Part shown: positions 1 through 12,062 of the stretch, piece by piece
Layout: every line of letters starts with the position of its first letter
Position numbering within the stretch: the first letter of the stretch is position 1
Assembly (NCBI GenBank): GCA_021432635.1
Contig: MU270058.1
Coordinates: forward strand, 1-64,000
From: Thozetella sp. PMI_491
Lineage: Eukaryota; Ascomycota; Sordariomycetes; Chaetosphaeriales; Chaetosphaeriaceae
DNA length: 64,000 nt
Direction of reading: 5' to 3'
The notes under the pieces: generated by a model
Told to the model about the DNA's origin: nothing
Databases searched by the model: none
The model's input: only the letters and a program-made list of their open reading frames with translations
Translations under genes and position numbers: made by a program

Positions 1-2015
1 TACAGTTGCAGGACATCGGGGATAGCGGATATTAACAAACCCATAATATGCATCCGAAGGTTCATACGACATGTCGTTGTGAGATCTGTCAGTCTGTCAA
101 CCTGTCAGACGGAGACGACAGGGCCACTGGGGGAAGCCTGGTTGGAACTTGGGTGGTAGGTGGAAACGTTCCATGCCTGGGTAAGGGCAACTGGGGACAC
201 CATAACGTCTGTGTTTCCAATTTTAGCGTCTCCAGTAGTTATGGACAGGCCTTGAAGGAGCCGAGCGATGGTGCCAAGGATATCCCCAGCCTCACATGGA
301 AAACTCCGCCAGTGCCGCTAACGTTCTTCGGATTTACACAAGATCTAGAGACACCAAGAACCTACCAATCAAGCCTCAGGCCGCCCCTCGTTCGCTCATT
401 ATCGACGTCTGGCGTTCAATCTCGGGGTCCAGAGGAATCGGGATGGCCTATGTGCAAGAATACGGCTCTGGCTCTATTCCCGGGGCCGGGGTATCCTGCG
501 GATCGCACCGCCCTGCTAGCGAAGCATGCCCCTAGCCCCAACGTATCTACCTACAAAACTCGGAGCCTCGCCGTCCAGATGCTAAGGAAGCTGTATTGAG
601 TAAAATATTCCCGCAACAGCCATTTCGCTTTGGCTATAGTTGCACCTGAAAATAGCCAGGGCAGATTATAATAACAACCCAGCTGCTATCAGACCATTTC
701 AAACTAAGCGCGCGAGCAAACATGTGCTGGCGTACCTCCTCAAACGGATGCCATACTTCTACACTCTCCGGTCGCCTCGCCAGATACCCTAGCTAAGCGA
801 GACCGATCCTCTTGATATAGTCCTATGTGGCTTAACTAGTAATCTGCAGAACAGCGTTAGTATTTGGTAGTGCAGGATACGCTCGCAGACCCATGGGCGT
901 TCTCGGTATATCGAATTATGCGGCGGTGCCGTCGAGGACATGCAACCATCCTCGCATCAGATAAGGCGGATGACTTACTGGGTGCGCCAAGGAGCGGTTT
1001 CATCGCGCTAAGAGATGGGCCCGACACGCCGAAAAGTTAGCTATGACGTAAACGGGAACCAGGAGGAGGAAATTTCAGAAGTCTGTTCTTACATGTAGTC
1101 TACTTCGTGAGGCCGGAATTGAACCCCGATCTTACTCTCAGTGGTAGTTATCGTCTACGGGTGGGGTGCTCGGAGTTCGGGGTTACTTCTCCGTGAGGGT
1201 TTCTACCACACGCCATCCAGTTCGTCTAGAATAAAGGCGTTAACAAGTGATATTCGACCGTCGATATTAATATAGAAAATAGAGAGAATATGATCGACTT
1301 CCTGTGGGTAGGAAGCATGCTATAGCAACAAACTTTGGACGATCTTTCTAGCCCCAAAGTAGCCTTTGGCCAGCATTCGGCCGGTCGGAGCAACGACGTA
1401 AAAACTAGACACTCATTCCAGCCCCATTAAAACTATACTTCGGTGTTAGCTTCTAGGATCTCTTGCTCTAGAGTGCTAACAATCTTTCTAAGAGCACCAT
1501 GTATACGGTACCTAGGGAAAGGTAAGGTAGGTAGGTAAGTAAGTAACTAATCGGGGTGTGTAGCGTGAGTAAGCAATCGGTGTGTCTAGTCCCGGTTGTT
1601 TGGACAAAGCAACTTCGATACGCACCCCGTAGGTGCCTGCACTATACCAAGCTAGAATAGAATCTTTCCGGTATCAGAGTGTAGGTTACTATTTATCTTG
1701 CCCCAAATCTCTACGAGAAATCTTTACGAAAAAATCTCTCTACCCACCGAGTCGCTACTCCGTAGAGGGCAGCTGGATAGTAGATTATGACGTTATCGAT
1801 TGTTGATAGCAGGCACCCCACTTTTGACTCAGCTAGCGACGCAGCCCTGTGGCATGAACGGAGATGAGACGGTTTCGGCGGTTGGTGGGGTCCCTCGGAC
1901 TTCGCTGCCTTGTCATCCTAATCGCCTTCTTCTCTGCCGCTATTTATTTCCTTTTGCTATGCAACACCAGCCTGTTCAAATCCCCCTACCCACCGCTCGC
2001 GCTTCATAAAACGAT
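1..2015. other. Intergenic, no gene recognised
   Basis: No reading frame here has a recognisable family or plausible splice structure. The only structure noted is a short GGTA/AAGT simple repeat at about 1521-1547. The last 200 bases are pyrimidine-rich and are probably the promoter and leader of the transporter that starts at 2016. Confidence 0.5.
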
Positions 2016-3630
2016 ATGCCTCCCGGTGGCGACGATGATGATCAATTCGCGGCCGCAATGCCGGCCGAGAGCACGGAAAGGACCCCACTAATCAGCACAA
2101 ACGGCGCCCCCGAGGCCAGCGCCGAGGTCCTGGGTGACTCCCGGTCGCTATACCGGCAGAATGTGCTCATCCTTATCTTCGTCATCCTCTTCCTGGTCGA
2201 CACGGGTTCGAACATCATGATCCCGCCGATGACTGAGGTCATGGAGTCCATCCTGTGCCACCAGGCCTACCCCGACCAGGCTAGGCTCCTGCCGGTCGGC
2301 GACCCGGAGTCGGTCTGCAAGGATCCCGAGCTGCAGGGCAAGCTGGTCATGATCCGCGCTTGGATGAGCGTGATTGAAAGCATCCCCGGCATCCTTCTCG
2401 CCGTTCCCTTTGGTGTGCTTGCCGACCATTGGGGGCGCCGCCCGGTCCTGTTCCTGTCCGTGTTGGGCATCGTCGTGGAGTGCTTGCTCATCTACGTCGT
2501 CTGTAAGCGCACCCGACTGGCTCTATTGTTGCGGATGGCACGACTAACCATGGCCCGGTGTAGTGGCTTTCCCCGGTACTTTCTCCCTTTGGTGGGTATG
2601 TGCCGCCGCCCTTGCGCGCTTGATCGGCGGCGGCAACAACGTCGCTGTGGCCATGATGTACACTTGTCTGGCTGACGTGGTTGCGGTTGCCGACCGAGCC
2701 ACCGTCTTCTTCCAGATTGCGGCAGTCGACCTCTCTACGCAGGTCATCGCCAACCCCCTCGCGGGAATGATGATGGAGGTGAATCCTTGGCTGGCTCTCC
2801 TGGTCGGCTTGGGCATGATGATTCTCGCCAACTTCAGCATCCTCTTCATCCCGGAGACCAACGACGTTCACAAGGAGACTCGCGAGCGAGCGCGCGCACA
2901 AGCCGAGGCCGAACACAGTGCCGACAACGATAAGCCGGTTTCTCCACTCCGACAGGCGCTACAACGCGCAGGCGCATCCCTCCAAGAGGCCTGGGTTTTC
3001 ATTCTGGAAAACCGGCGCGTCACCTTCCTGGTCATGTCGCTCGTTTTCGTGGTTCTGGGCCGCTTTGTCAACGATATGCTGCTTCAATACGCTACCAAGC
3101 GGTACCACTGGAGCTGGGCCCAGGCCACCTATCTGCTGACCGTGAGTAGCACTAGCAACCTGGTGGTGCTGCTTGCGGTTCTACCCGGCCTCTCATGGCT
3201 GTGCATTTCGGTCCTGCGAATGCCCGCAATGGCCAAGGATTTACTGTTGGCGCGCTGGTCGGCCGTCGCTTACATCGTTGGGAGCTTGGCCATCGCCATG
3301 GCCGTCAATGGCTATCTGCTGGCGGTCGGCTTGGTCATCTTCTCCTGCGGCGTAGGAATGTCCTCCCTGGTCCGCAGTCTAGCCAATGCGCTTGTCGAAG
3401 AGCAGCACATCGGCACGCTCAACACCCTCGTGGGCATGATCGACTCCATCGCGCTCATGATTGCCAGCCCGCTGCTATCGTCCACATTGAAGATCGGATT
3501 CCGCATGGGCGGCCCCTGGATGGGCCTGCCCTTTATCGCTGCGGCTGGCATGTTCAGCCTCTCCTTAGCAGTCACGCTGTGGTATAGGCTCCCGGCTGCA
3601 AAACCGTCGGCCACGCGAGCAGATGTGTGA
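2016..3630 (+). CDS. MFS transporter (DHA1/TetA-like efflux type), 2 exons
   Basis: Major facilitator superfamily proton-driven transporter of the plasma membrane, 517 residues. Exons are 2016-2502 and 2564-3630; the 61-nt intron (2503-2563) has a CTAAC branch site, and splicing gives an uninterrupted frame. A polar N-terminus of about 45 residues ending near SLYRQN precedes the first membrane segment (VLILIFVILFLVDTGSNIM). The loop GVLADHWGRRP near residue 130 is the classic MFS signature between TM2 and TM3, and GGGNNVAVAMMYT follows in the N-half. About 12 hydrophobic segments are visible, with a charged central loop around residue 290. The family exports drugs, toxins or pathway products; the substrate here is unknown. 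It ends 545 bp from the convergent FAD monooxygenase and is the first gene of the presumed cluster. Confidence 0.9.
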
Positions 3631-4175
3631 TACAGAGAGGAGCCTTTTTTTTACCCAGTCGTTTTAGACACATCTTTCCTTAGCTCAGCGGTGCTTTGAA
3701 CTGCGGCTTTCCGAAGAAACCACTGGAATCAACTTTTCCTCTCTCCCTTCTTCCAGATGAAGAAGGTGGCACGGCACTGTTGTTTCAATTTCTTCGAGAA
3801 GTGATAGCGTCCACAGTCGCTCAGCTATTACGGCGGAGATCTAATAGAATTGAGAGGGGTACAAGGCGGTTTGTAGGGAGATATGTCTACGCATAAAGAC
3901 AAGGAGTTGTAAATCATGCCTGTGAGCGTAACAGGGTTAGATGGCATTCATTAGAGGAGTTGGGGTTACACGGCCGGAGTACATAGCGGACTGTGATTTG
4001 CTGCTAGGAACATATATATCTGCTAGCGTCCATAGCATTGATGAATCTACTATATAACTCAGAGCATTGTTGTCATACAAAGTAAAAATATTCTGCATAT
4101 ACAGGACTCGAATCTGAAGCCGGAGACCGAGGTTCCCCTATCTATGGCACTCTATAACATCACCTACTGACAGGG
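3631..4175. other. Intergenic between convergent genes
   Basis: A somewhat A+T-rich 545-bp spacer holding the 3' ends of the transporter and the monooxygenase. A T-rich tract lies at about 3647-3653. No gene was seen. Confidence 0.5.
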
Positions 4176-5554
4176 TCAGGTGCTCTTTCCATGGCCTTGG
4201 CGTATCATGATCATCTTGTTAAGCGTTTCTTCGTCAAACGAGTTGCTGGCCTCGAGGACAGACTGCTTAACCGCCGTTGCTCCGCGGGGCACCATCTCCG
4301 CATCATATTCAGCTAGTATGCTCTCCTTTGCCGCGGCATCGTCGATGTCGCGAATCTTGCGTAGCGCTGCGACGTACTTGCTCGCATCGTCAATGGCGTG
4401 CTGCAGGCCCTGTCCACGGACTAGCACGATGACTGTTAGCCTGGGCCATGCGTTGCACGGGGAAAAGACAGCGCATCGGATTCTTACAAGGCAGCATGGG
4501 ATGTCCTGCGTCTCCCGCAAGCGTTACTTTTCCACCGTGCGTTGGGTAGGGAACCGGGACCCAGTATTTCATCTGGTCGACGTAGCATCTGCTGTCGTCG
4601 GGAGTCCAGTCAATGGCAGACTTGAACGGCTCACAGAGCCTCTTCGAGTGCTCCTTGACAAAGTCAATAGCCTCCTGTCCCTGCAGGTCGGCCATCGGCC
4701 CGGGCCAGATGTATGCCCAAAAGGTCGTCCACCGGGAGGGATCCTCGGGGTGATCCTCCACATCCATTACTAGAACATCTAGTGAGCACGGTCGGGCTAC
4801 AGTGGGGGCGAAGGGCCAAGGACGTACCGCCTATCCCCCCGGAAGCGCCTACTCCCATGAAAATGGAAGCGACAGGATTTGCCTCTGTGATATGCTTGAC
4901 TTTGTCCGCATCTCCATAGCTAGTGATGCCGGTGGCAAACATTAACCCAGCCAAGGTCGGCGTGGCTGCCTCGGTGCCAAGAAGCAGCTCCCGCACCTTC
5001 GAGTTCGCCCCGTCGGCACCCAGAACATAGTCGGCCACCACAGTCTCGCCATCTTCAAAGGTGAGAGTCATTCCGGTATCTCTAGGCGCCAGAGCGCTCA
5101 GAGCCTTGCCCCAATGAATATCCAGGCCGTGCGCAAGGACTCGCCTCATCTTTTGTCTGGTTACGCGCCTGGCGCCTGGGGTCGGGCTCCTGAAGAGCAC
5201 CTCCCCGGTTGCGCCGTTGAATATGGGCAGCGTCTCCACCTCCAGGGTGAACTCTAGGTGTGGATTGCAGATGGCCTCCGGCATCTTGGCCAAGACATCG
5301 TCCGGGAGCATCTCCTGGAGCAGCGGCATGGCCCAGTGGATCAAAATGGTCCAATCACGGCGGCGCGAATCGAGGCCGAGGTCCCGATCGTAAATATTGA
5401 CATCGAAGCCATGCTAAACATAGTCAGCAAATGACAGGTCCAGATGCAACGGACCGGTCCGCGCCGTCCAAACCTTCTTCAATCCCTGGGCCACTAACAG
5501 GCCAGTAAGGCCAGCGCCTACGACGGCGACCCTGGGCGGGGTTGCAGCGGACAT
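4176..5554 (-). CDS. FAD-dependent monooxygenase (salicylate hydroxylase-like), 4 exons
   Basis: Class A flavoprotein monooxygenase of 400 residues that would use NAD(P)H, O2 and FAD to hydroxylate an aromatic or similar substrate. Exons on the minus strand are 5554-5474, 5413-4828, 4778-4488 and 4420-4176; introns are 60, 49 and 67 nt and all phases close. Three FAD fingerprints are visible: GAGLTG at residues 13-18 (Rossmann GxGxxG), GADGANSKVRE mid-protein (DG motif), and GDAGHPMLP followed after splicing by FRGQGLQHAIDDA (GD motif). The length is normal for the family. It is divergent from the polyol dehydrogenase (1.1 kb apart) and sits inside the nitrilase cluster, which suggests one oxidative step in a shared pathway. 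The substrate cannot be read from the sequence. Confidence 0.9.
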
Positions 5555-6671
5555 GAGATCAATTCCGGAAACAAACTAGACAGCCTGCCAAGCAATGTGT
5601 CGTTGGCAAATCTATCGGGATCGAGCCGGCAGGTTGAAGATAGCAATGCGACCCCTCAAACATGGCAGATCGGACAGGATCCAGCTGTGGATACTATGTG
5701 GGGAATCTGGAGGTGTCCTGATCATTTTCTTGATCAGAGGAGCTGAGCTCAGCTTGGCTTAGCTTGAGCCGGGATGCATCCCTCTGATGAAGAAAGCCCT
5801 TGGCGCTAGAAGGGCTATCTTACGGGCGTACGCAATGCTTTAACACTCACCCAGGGGTATATCTCAGCGACCACGCCAAGTTGCCCGATCCGAAGCCTGC
5901 CGGGCCAGAGATCCCGCAGCTGATGGCTGTGGTTCGACCTCAAATCCCTCGGAGATCCGTGAATAGCGAGAGATACTCGGGCCATTACATCGACCTCAAC
6001 CGAGGTATTAAATGCCAGAGAGACGAGATGGGGATGGCGTAGCTGTAAATATTATACAGTGATATCCCTGTGTGGCGCTTGGTATGCTTGTGTAACGCGT
6101 CCAAGCACGCCCTAGCCGGACCAATGACTTTGCGCTTTAGAAAAATAGAGGTGGGGGAGTGTGGGTGGGCTCTGTGCTGTGAGTGGAGGGTTAAAGCCTC
6201 TAGATAACGATGAGTGGTTACCGAAGGAAGGCTGCTTTGGGCGCGAGCGCCAGGTTCCAAAAGAAGACACGGCAAGTTTCAAAGAGCTTTGGGAGCAAAA
6301 CGGCCCCCAAGATCGTCCCGCCATAGCTACTACAAGTCTATAGCATTCGTGGCTTGTCCGTCGACGTTTGGGCTAGCATACGGGATCCGCCGTCGGAGCT
6401 ATCGCGAGACTTAGTCGTCCCGTCTAACTTCCGTCGGCTACGGAAGCACCGACGACAGATAGCAACGGGGACAACCAATGAGATGCGACTTGGCTAGAAA
6501 CTGAACAAAGGGTACCCCTATGCCGTTGTGGCCATTGCTTTCGCTACTTCAAAGGTACAATCGGGACTCTAATGGCGAACACGAAGAGATCCCTCTACGA
6601 CTTGTAAACAACTACTTCGCATCGTGACTTCGGTACTGTGCTTCCTAGAGATCCAACCTAAGCGTGTCAAG
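5555..6671. promoter_or_regulatory. Divergent promoter region
   Basis: This 1.1-kb interval separates the monooxygenase start (leftward) from the dehydrogenase start (rightward), so it must hold both promoters. No gene was seen, and no individual site was assigned with confidence. Confidence 0.45.
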
Positions 6672-7971
6672 ATGGTGGAAGTAGTGAGAGCTCTCTGCAT
6701 AGCCTTTCTTCTCTGCAGTCATAAAGCAGCAATACTAACACAGGTGCCAGAATCGGGCCTTCGTTCTCCAGGCCATGAACGTGACAGCGTTCGAGGACCG
6801 CGAGATCCCCAAGCTTCGTGATGAGAACGATGTTCGTATTCACATCGAACAGACCGGCATTTGCGGGAGTGACCTCCACTATTGGAAGGAGGGCCGCATC
6901 GCTCAGTTTGTTGTCGAGAAGCCTATGATCCAGGGTCACGAGAGCAGTGGAACGGTCGTCGAGGCCGGCAGCAAGGTCACAAATGTTGCAGTGGGCGACC
7001 GCGTAGCCATCGAGCCGAGCGTGCCGTGCCGATCGTACGCCTCCCCGCCCTTCCCTCCGCAGTGCCCTCGGAGCATCGGACTCTTTGCAATATTGGATCC
7101 GTGGCGCATTGAGGCCTAACATACCCCTCTCTAGTTGCTGGTACTGCCGGTCCGGCGATTATAACATCTGCCCTCACCTGATCGCCCCCTCCACACCTCC
7201 TTACGACGGAACGCTGCAGAAGTATTTCATCGCCGCCTCCGACTTCTGCTATAAGCTCCCGCCGCACCTGACTGCCGAGGACGGCGCACTAGTCGAGCCG
7301 CTCGCCGTCGCGATGCAGGCTGTGAAGACGGCGAATTTCAAAGGCAACCAGACAGTGCTAGTCTTCGGGTGCGGCCCCATCGGTGTGCTGTGCCAGGCGG
7401 TTGTAAAGGCCTATGGCGCTAAGAAAGTCGTCGGTGTCGACATCTCGGCCTCTCGGACCGAATTTGCCCGCTCCTTTGCAGCGGACCAGGTCTTCGTGAC
7501 CCAAAGTAGTCCGCCCGGCATGGAGGGGTCCAAGGCGCTTGCCGAGAAGATTCTCGCAGACTGTGGGCTGGACGACGGTGCCGATGTAGTTTTAGAATGT
7601 ACAGGTGCTGAGCCTTGCATCCAGGCCGGCGTGTTTGCAACCAGGAGCATCGGCACCTTTGTTCAGGTCGGATTGGGTCCGGATGTGAGTCCCCCCCAAA
7701 CGTAGTATTAGAAAGCCGCGGCGCTAACCAAAACTAGAACGTCTCGTTCCCTATCACTACGGTCCTTATCAAGGCTCTGAATATCAAGGGAGCAGCTCGG
7801 TACTCGACAGGCTGCTACCCAGCCGCGGTGGACCTGATTGCCTCCGGGAAGGTCAAGGCGAAAGGCTTGATCAGCCACCGGTTCCCCTTCGAGCAGGCGC
7901 TGGAGGCCTTTGAAACGTTCGGCAAGGGAGAGCAGGGCACCATGAAGGTTCTGATCCAGGGGGTTCCGTAG
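6672..7971 (+). CDS. Zinc-dependent polyol/alcohol dehydrogenase (sorbitol/xylitol dehydrogenase-like), 4 exons
   Basis: Medium-chain dehydrogenase, 359 residues. Exons are 6672-6683, 6751-7034, 7135-7684 and 7738-7971. The first exon is only 12 nt (MVEV) and joins to NRAFVLQAMNV, giving the usual N-terminus of the family; its intron has CTAAC just before CAG. Catalytic zinc ligands are C42 (ICGSD), H67-E68 (GHESSG) and the Glu of VEPLAV. The structural zinc set is complete (C97, C100, C103, C111). The nucleotide-binding motif is GCGPIG, followed by VVGVDIS, whose Asp predicts NAD rather than NADP. Relatives oxidise sorbitol, xylitol or other secondary alcohols. Within this cluster it could act on a pathway alcohol instead of a sugar alcohol. 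It is convergent with the nitrilase, 182 bp away. Confidence 0.92.
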
Positions 7972-8153
7972 GAGGGGAGTAGATGACCTCTGGAGTACAG
8001 TACCTGGGCAAGAGAGATAATAATTAATCATATCGCCCAACGCACTTGCGCTCACATGTGACGTCGATTACTAGCCCGAGAACATGTTCATCACGTTTTT
8101 CATGCAGAAAACACGCGCCTTTTGAGGAAGAAGAGTAATAACCAAATCGATAC

Positions 8154-9110
8154 TCAAGAAAGGTAACGCTTGAAATGATGCGCAAATATCTCCGGCCGGT
8201 TATAGTGTCCGGCATAGTCGAGGCCATACTTCCCCTTGATCAGCCCTTCCGTGTCGACCGTCGCATACAGAATGCCCTCCCCGGCGTCTTCTAGCGGCCC
8301 GGCTATCACACCCCATGGGCCAACAATGGTTGCTCGGGGCCTCTTCTGCTCCTCTCTTAAGAAGTCGCGTATCTTGTCGTCCGTCCCATATATCTCGATC
8401 GCGTCATCGCCCACGAGTGCAACAGAGCTGATAACATAACACATAAGAATGAGCGCGGCACCGGTGTTGAACGTTCCTGCCGCCTGGTGCACATCGCTTC
8501 CTGGACCAAAGTGCGATGGCCAGGACGCCACGTGAACGACTGGGTACTCGAGGCCGAGCGAGTAGAGTGCCAACGGGTTGCCGTTCTCGCCACAGATCAG
8601 CCCGCTTAATGTGCCGAAGTTCGTCGTGACTGACGCCTTGCTGCCAGTTTCACCAGGTGCATGGATCAAGCGCTCCCCCACGGTCGGCACGTATTTCTGG
8701 TGCTTGTGGAGCAGGGTTCCGTCGGGTCCGAAGAAGAGCTGCGTGTTGAAGAGTGTGCCGGTGGTATTGGGTCGGCGCTCGTTCACCCCGACAACCGCAA
8801 ATATGCTGGCCTCCTTGCAAGCTTTTCCAATCTCGATTGTCTCCGGCCCCGGAACCTCGACCGCATTCTTGAACAACTGAAGGAACAACGACGGTGCGGG
8901 TTCTCCGCTCAGCGGTATCACCTCGACCCAGCCCGGATGTCCCGGTATGAATCCTTCTGGGAAGCCGATCACGTCTGCTCCATTTTTGCCAGCCTCAATG
9001 ATCAGAGAGCATACTTTCTTCGTTGTCGCTGCTTTGTCGAACAAGATAGGGGCTGCTTGAACGGCGGCAAGCTTAATGCCAATTTTCAAAGGAGTGGTAT
9101 CCAAGGCCAT
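8154..9110 (-). CDS. Nitrilase / carbon-nitrogen hydrolase
   Basis: Nitrilase-superfamily enzyme of 318 residues in one exon, expected to turn a nitrile into the carboxylic acid and ammonia, or possibly into an amide. The catalytic triad is present: E52 (FPEGFIPGHPGW), K139 (HKHQKYVPT) and C173 (LICGENGNPL). The start is the ATG at 9110 because MALDTTPLKIGIKLAAVQAAP is the normal beginning of the family. The same frame stays open upstream to 9338 without family resemblance. The CGEN-NPL active-site context differs from the CWEN of fungal cyanide hydratases, so an aliphatic or arylaliphatic nitrilase is more likely than cyanide hydratase. Its neighbours (monooxygenase, dehydrogenase, regulator, transporters) suggest a role in nitrile breakdown or in making an acid from a nitrile. 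Confidence 0.92.
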   Translation of the reverse strand: MALDTTPLKIGIKLAAVQAAPILFDKAATTKKVCSLIIEAGKNGADVIGFPEGFIPGHPGWVEVIPLSGEPAPSLFLQLFKNAVEVPGPETIEIGKACKEASIFAVVGVNERRPNTTGTLFNTQLFFGPDGTLLHKHQKYVPTVGERLIHAPGETGSKASVTTNFGTLSGLICGENGNPLALYSLGLEYPVVHVASWPSHFGPGSDVHQAAGTFNTGAALILMCYVISSVALVGDDAIEIYGTDDKIRDFLREEQKRPRATIVGPWGVIAGPLEDAGEGILYATVDTEGLIKGKYGLDYAGHYNRPEIFAHHFKRYLS

Positions 9111-9752
9111 TTCTGAGCTGACTATCTCGAAATTTGCTCCTATAACCAATGCATACGTCCCTGAGGCGAGTTTTACTCTGTTGCCGTACGGGCCGAGTGA
9201 CTTGCCGTGGGCAACAACTGCGCGTCCTTCCCACGACATCCATCTGTCGTAATCTTGAGGCTTAATTGTCTGGTATTCGAAATATTGTCTCTTATCCGTA
9301 ACTACCTGCGATAGAATCAGCACAATCGGACCGGGCATTAGAGTAAACTACACGGTGATGCGCAATATACAGCGAGCGAGGAGTCAGTGCCGTAGGCCAT
9401 GGCGCCGAAAGAACGGGGTTGAGCCGTACCAAGTCGTCCATGGCGCAGATCCCGGGGCACCTTTGCTTAGGGAGAAGGTATACGGTTGGAAATAGAGACT
9501 GGCGATTGAGTTTGTTGCAGAATATGTCTAATATGTCCAAATAGTGATTACGAAAGGAACACTTTAGTACCTAGGGAGAGAGGCTCAAGATGCCTACCTC
9601 TACGTGACCCCGCAAAATTGGCGCGCCCTGCCTGCGATATCCGAGCCGTCCTGTGGCGCCACCCCTCCCGGAATCTGCGCCTTTCAATGTCACCCCCTGT
9701 ATGCATTTATCCAATAAGTCTGTAGCAAGAGCATGCCTTATATTTGCTACCT
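9111..9752. other. Nitrilase upstream region
   Basis: This stretch lies between the nitrilase start and the end of the regulator gene, both on the minus strand. The nitrilase frame continues open for 76 codons (to 9338), but the peptide resembles nothing in the family. No other gene was seen. Confidence 0.5.
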
Positions 9753-12062
9753 TCAACTCGAATGAGTAGCCGCAAGGCGGTTGAGCCACTCCTCTGCCCT
9801 ACACGGGCACACGGACGGCGCGTCTGCAACCAGCACAGGGATATCGCTAACTGCGTCAGCAACGTCCGTGGTGCGGCCTGAAGTCTTCCCGCAGTGACAA
9901 GATCCCTCCAAAGCCGCGCCCCAAGCCCGCAGAACTACGGCACTGTTCAAAAGTGCGGCGTCTGCAAGTGGCTTCACGAGCCTGCCGATTCGGTCTTTCT
10001 CTATTGAGAAGCTTTCTCGTATTTTGAGGACGGCAAGAGATGTCAAGACAGCCTTCTTGGCATCCAGAGAGTTCGCCCAGCGCCGGACGCCGGCGTCTTG
10101 CATCGAGCTTGCGCCAGGGGTTTGTCCGCCTGCACTCGTGTCCGTTTGGCTTCTGACGAAGCTACCTAGTGCATGCGTATCAGCGTAGAGAGATGCGCTC
10201 ACAATGCTTTGGAGCACACAAGTTTCGTGAAGAAGGCGCTGTATGCGAGTTAGGACTGGTGGAGACAAATCGTTTTCCTGGCCAATGTATGCCCTGATCG
10301 GGAATTCCGCGGGTCCCGTGAGCGTCTCCTGTGCCTTTAGCAGGCTTGATATCTTCTCCAGTTGATATCCCCAACTGTCAAGCCGCCGTACCAACAAACC
10401 CTTAGGCCCAGCTGTAAAGGCTCCGCCACCGCGACCCGTGAGGGTGAATCTCCAGAGCGCAGAAGCCATACTGAAGAGACCAAATTGCACATCTTCAATG
10501 AGCATCTCTGACCTATCTAACAGCTCTGAATCCTGTGATAGTTGGCTCATTGTCTTTTCAATCCGACTGAAGGGCTCCTGGGGCAGGCGCTTATAGAGCT
10601 CATCTAGCGGGAAGGCGTTCCATATTGCAAACGTAGACACTAGACTTACGTCTAGTTCTTCCGGCTGAAGGCGCGGGCATTGGCCGTTGACGAGGAATAG
10701 ATAAGTATCTATCTTGAGCAAAAAGAACACTAGTCTTTGAGGGTACAAGGTAAGCTTTTCTTCCCCTGCGAAACGACTGCGAGCACCGACCTTCTTCGTC
10801 TCTCACGGTGACTGAGCACGAAAGGCAGGAAAGTGCCAGGGAAATGCGTCCGTTCTTGGTAGTCGGCCCGTTCGGAGCTAAACAGTCCAACTTGTCGCAG
10901 GGTTGCGATCAAGAGGCTGAGCAGTAGTCCTGCCCTCGCGATAAGTTGTTCCTTCTATGTCGCGTCAGTGAAGACTCGGTGCGTCTTTGTTGTTGGGGGG
11001 AGGGGAAACTGACGCCACTGTAGAATGCGAAGACAGTACTGAATAGTACTGCCTCATACACTTCATTCCTCCACGGCCGGTCTCCGCCCAAATCTGCGTC
11101 TGACTTGGACTACTACAAGTGAGTAAGTGGGTCTGTGAGCGCCGGGTACGAAGCCTTACTAGCTCCTCAAAAAGAATATCGACGAGCCGCGTATGCGTGT
11201 CAACGATGAGTTCAGAAGATTCCTGGGGTCCGTCGAACCAGCATCCGAGGATTAGCATAGGTGCGGTAACGACAACAGGGTCACTGTCCAGCGAGAATGT
11301 GGGTGGGTGGAGCAGAGACCAATGGTCGTGAACCTGCCCCCAGTAGGCCTTCGAGCAAGCTGCACACCAAGCCTCCGCATGATCCGGGCGTTCTCCTAAG
11401 CTATCTTTGAAGATGTTTTCTGACTTTAGTATCGATTCCAAGAGGAAACTCGCTCCTGCTATTCCGATACTCGGCTCATCGTCCTGTGGACCTTCGATAG
11501 CCGATGTCACATCTGCGACTTCATCAAGTGGCTCGGCAGAATTAGACGGCCCATCATCGGGAACTTCTTCTAGGCTCTCGGTCCTGTCTTCGTTGCGGGG
11601 CTGTGATGCAGGAAGGGATGAATCATCGTCGCGGTCTGCGAGCCTCTGACCACGGTAGGTACATTCAACGGCTCGCTGAGCACACGACGTGCAACTAGCC
11701 CCTCCGTCGCCATCACACCTCGTCTTGCTCACTCTGCACGCATCACAGGCCTGCCTTCTGCGAGTCGCCGGATTCGCTGCGGCCTCATGACGGGCGACAT
11801 GGCGGCGAAGGAGGTCGCTGTAGAAGACGTGAGCTTGTCAGCCTGTAGGGGAAGTGTATGGACAAGAAGCTTACTTGCGAGAGAATGAGCGCTGGCAGAT
11901 ATCACAAACAAAAGCAGGGTTTTTATGGACAGCCTCGTGGCGTCGTAAATGCTCTTTTCGCTGGAACCGCCGCCCGCAGTGACACGCATGTTCGGCTGTC
12001 GAGGGCGTCGCTGAGGACCCCATCGCAGCGGCCGAGGAGTGCGATTGATGCGCGCGGTCCAT
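9753..12062 (-). CDS. Transcription factor with two C2H2 fingers, a Zn2Cys6 cluster and a fungal-specific TF domain, 5 exons
   Basis: Nuclear regulator of 695 residues. Exons on the minus strand are 12062-11875, 11817-11160, 11109-11014, 10954-10791 and 10734-9753; introns are 57, 50, 59 and 56 nt and phases close throughout. Finger 1 is a short-spaced type (C27-x-C29, H42, H46); finger 2 is canonical (C53-x2-C56, H69, H73) and is completed only after splicing. The binuclear cluster follows at C87, C90, C97, C105, C108 and C115. A Ser/Asp/Glu-rich linker leads to a fungal_trans (PF04082-type) region containing GGDRPWRNEVYEAVLFSTV and, near residue 375, VFFLLKIDTYLFLVNGQ. Such dual-finger factors usually control a local pathway, and its central position makes it the likely cluster regulator. 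The fourth intron (donor GTCGGT) is the least certain junction. Confidence 0.88.

Noticed and set aside
1095..1145. tRNA-like B-box (GGTTCAATTCC on the minus strand)
   Set aside because: The putative T-stem pairs only at two of five positions, and no A-box or acceptor stem could be built around it.
4095..4130. GATTCGAGTCC on the minus strand, resembling a tRNA T-loop
   Set aside because: The closing G-C pair of the T-stem is missing and no cloverleaf could be folded.
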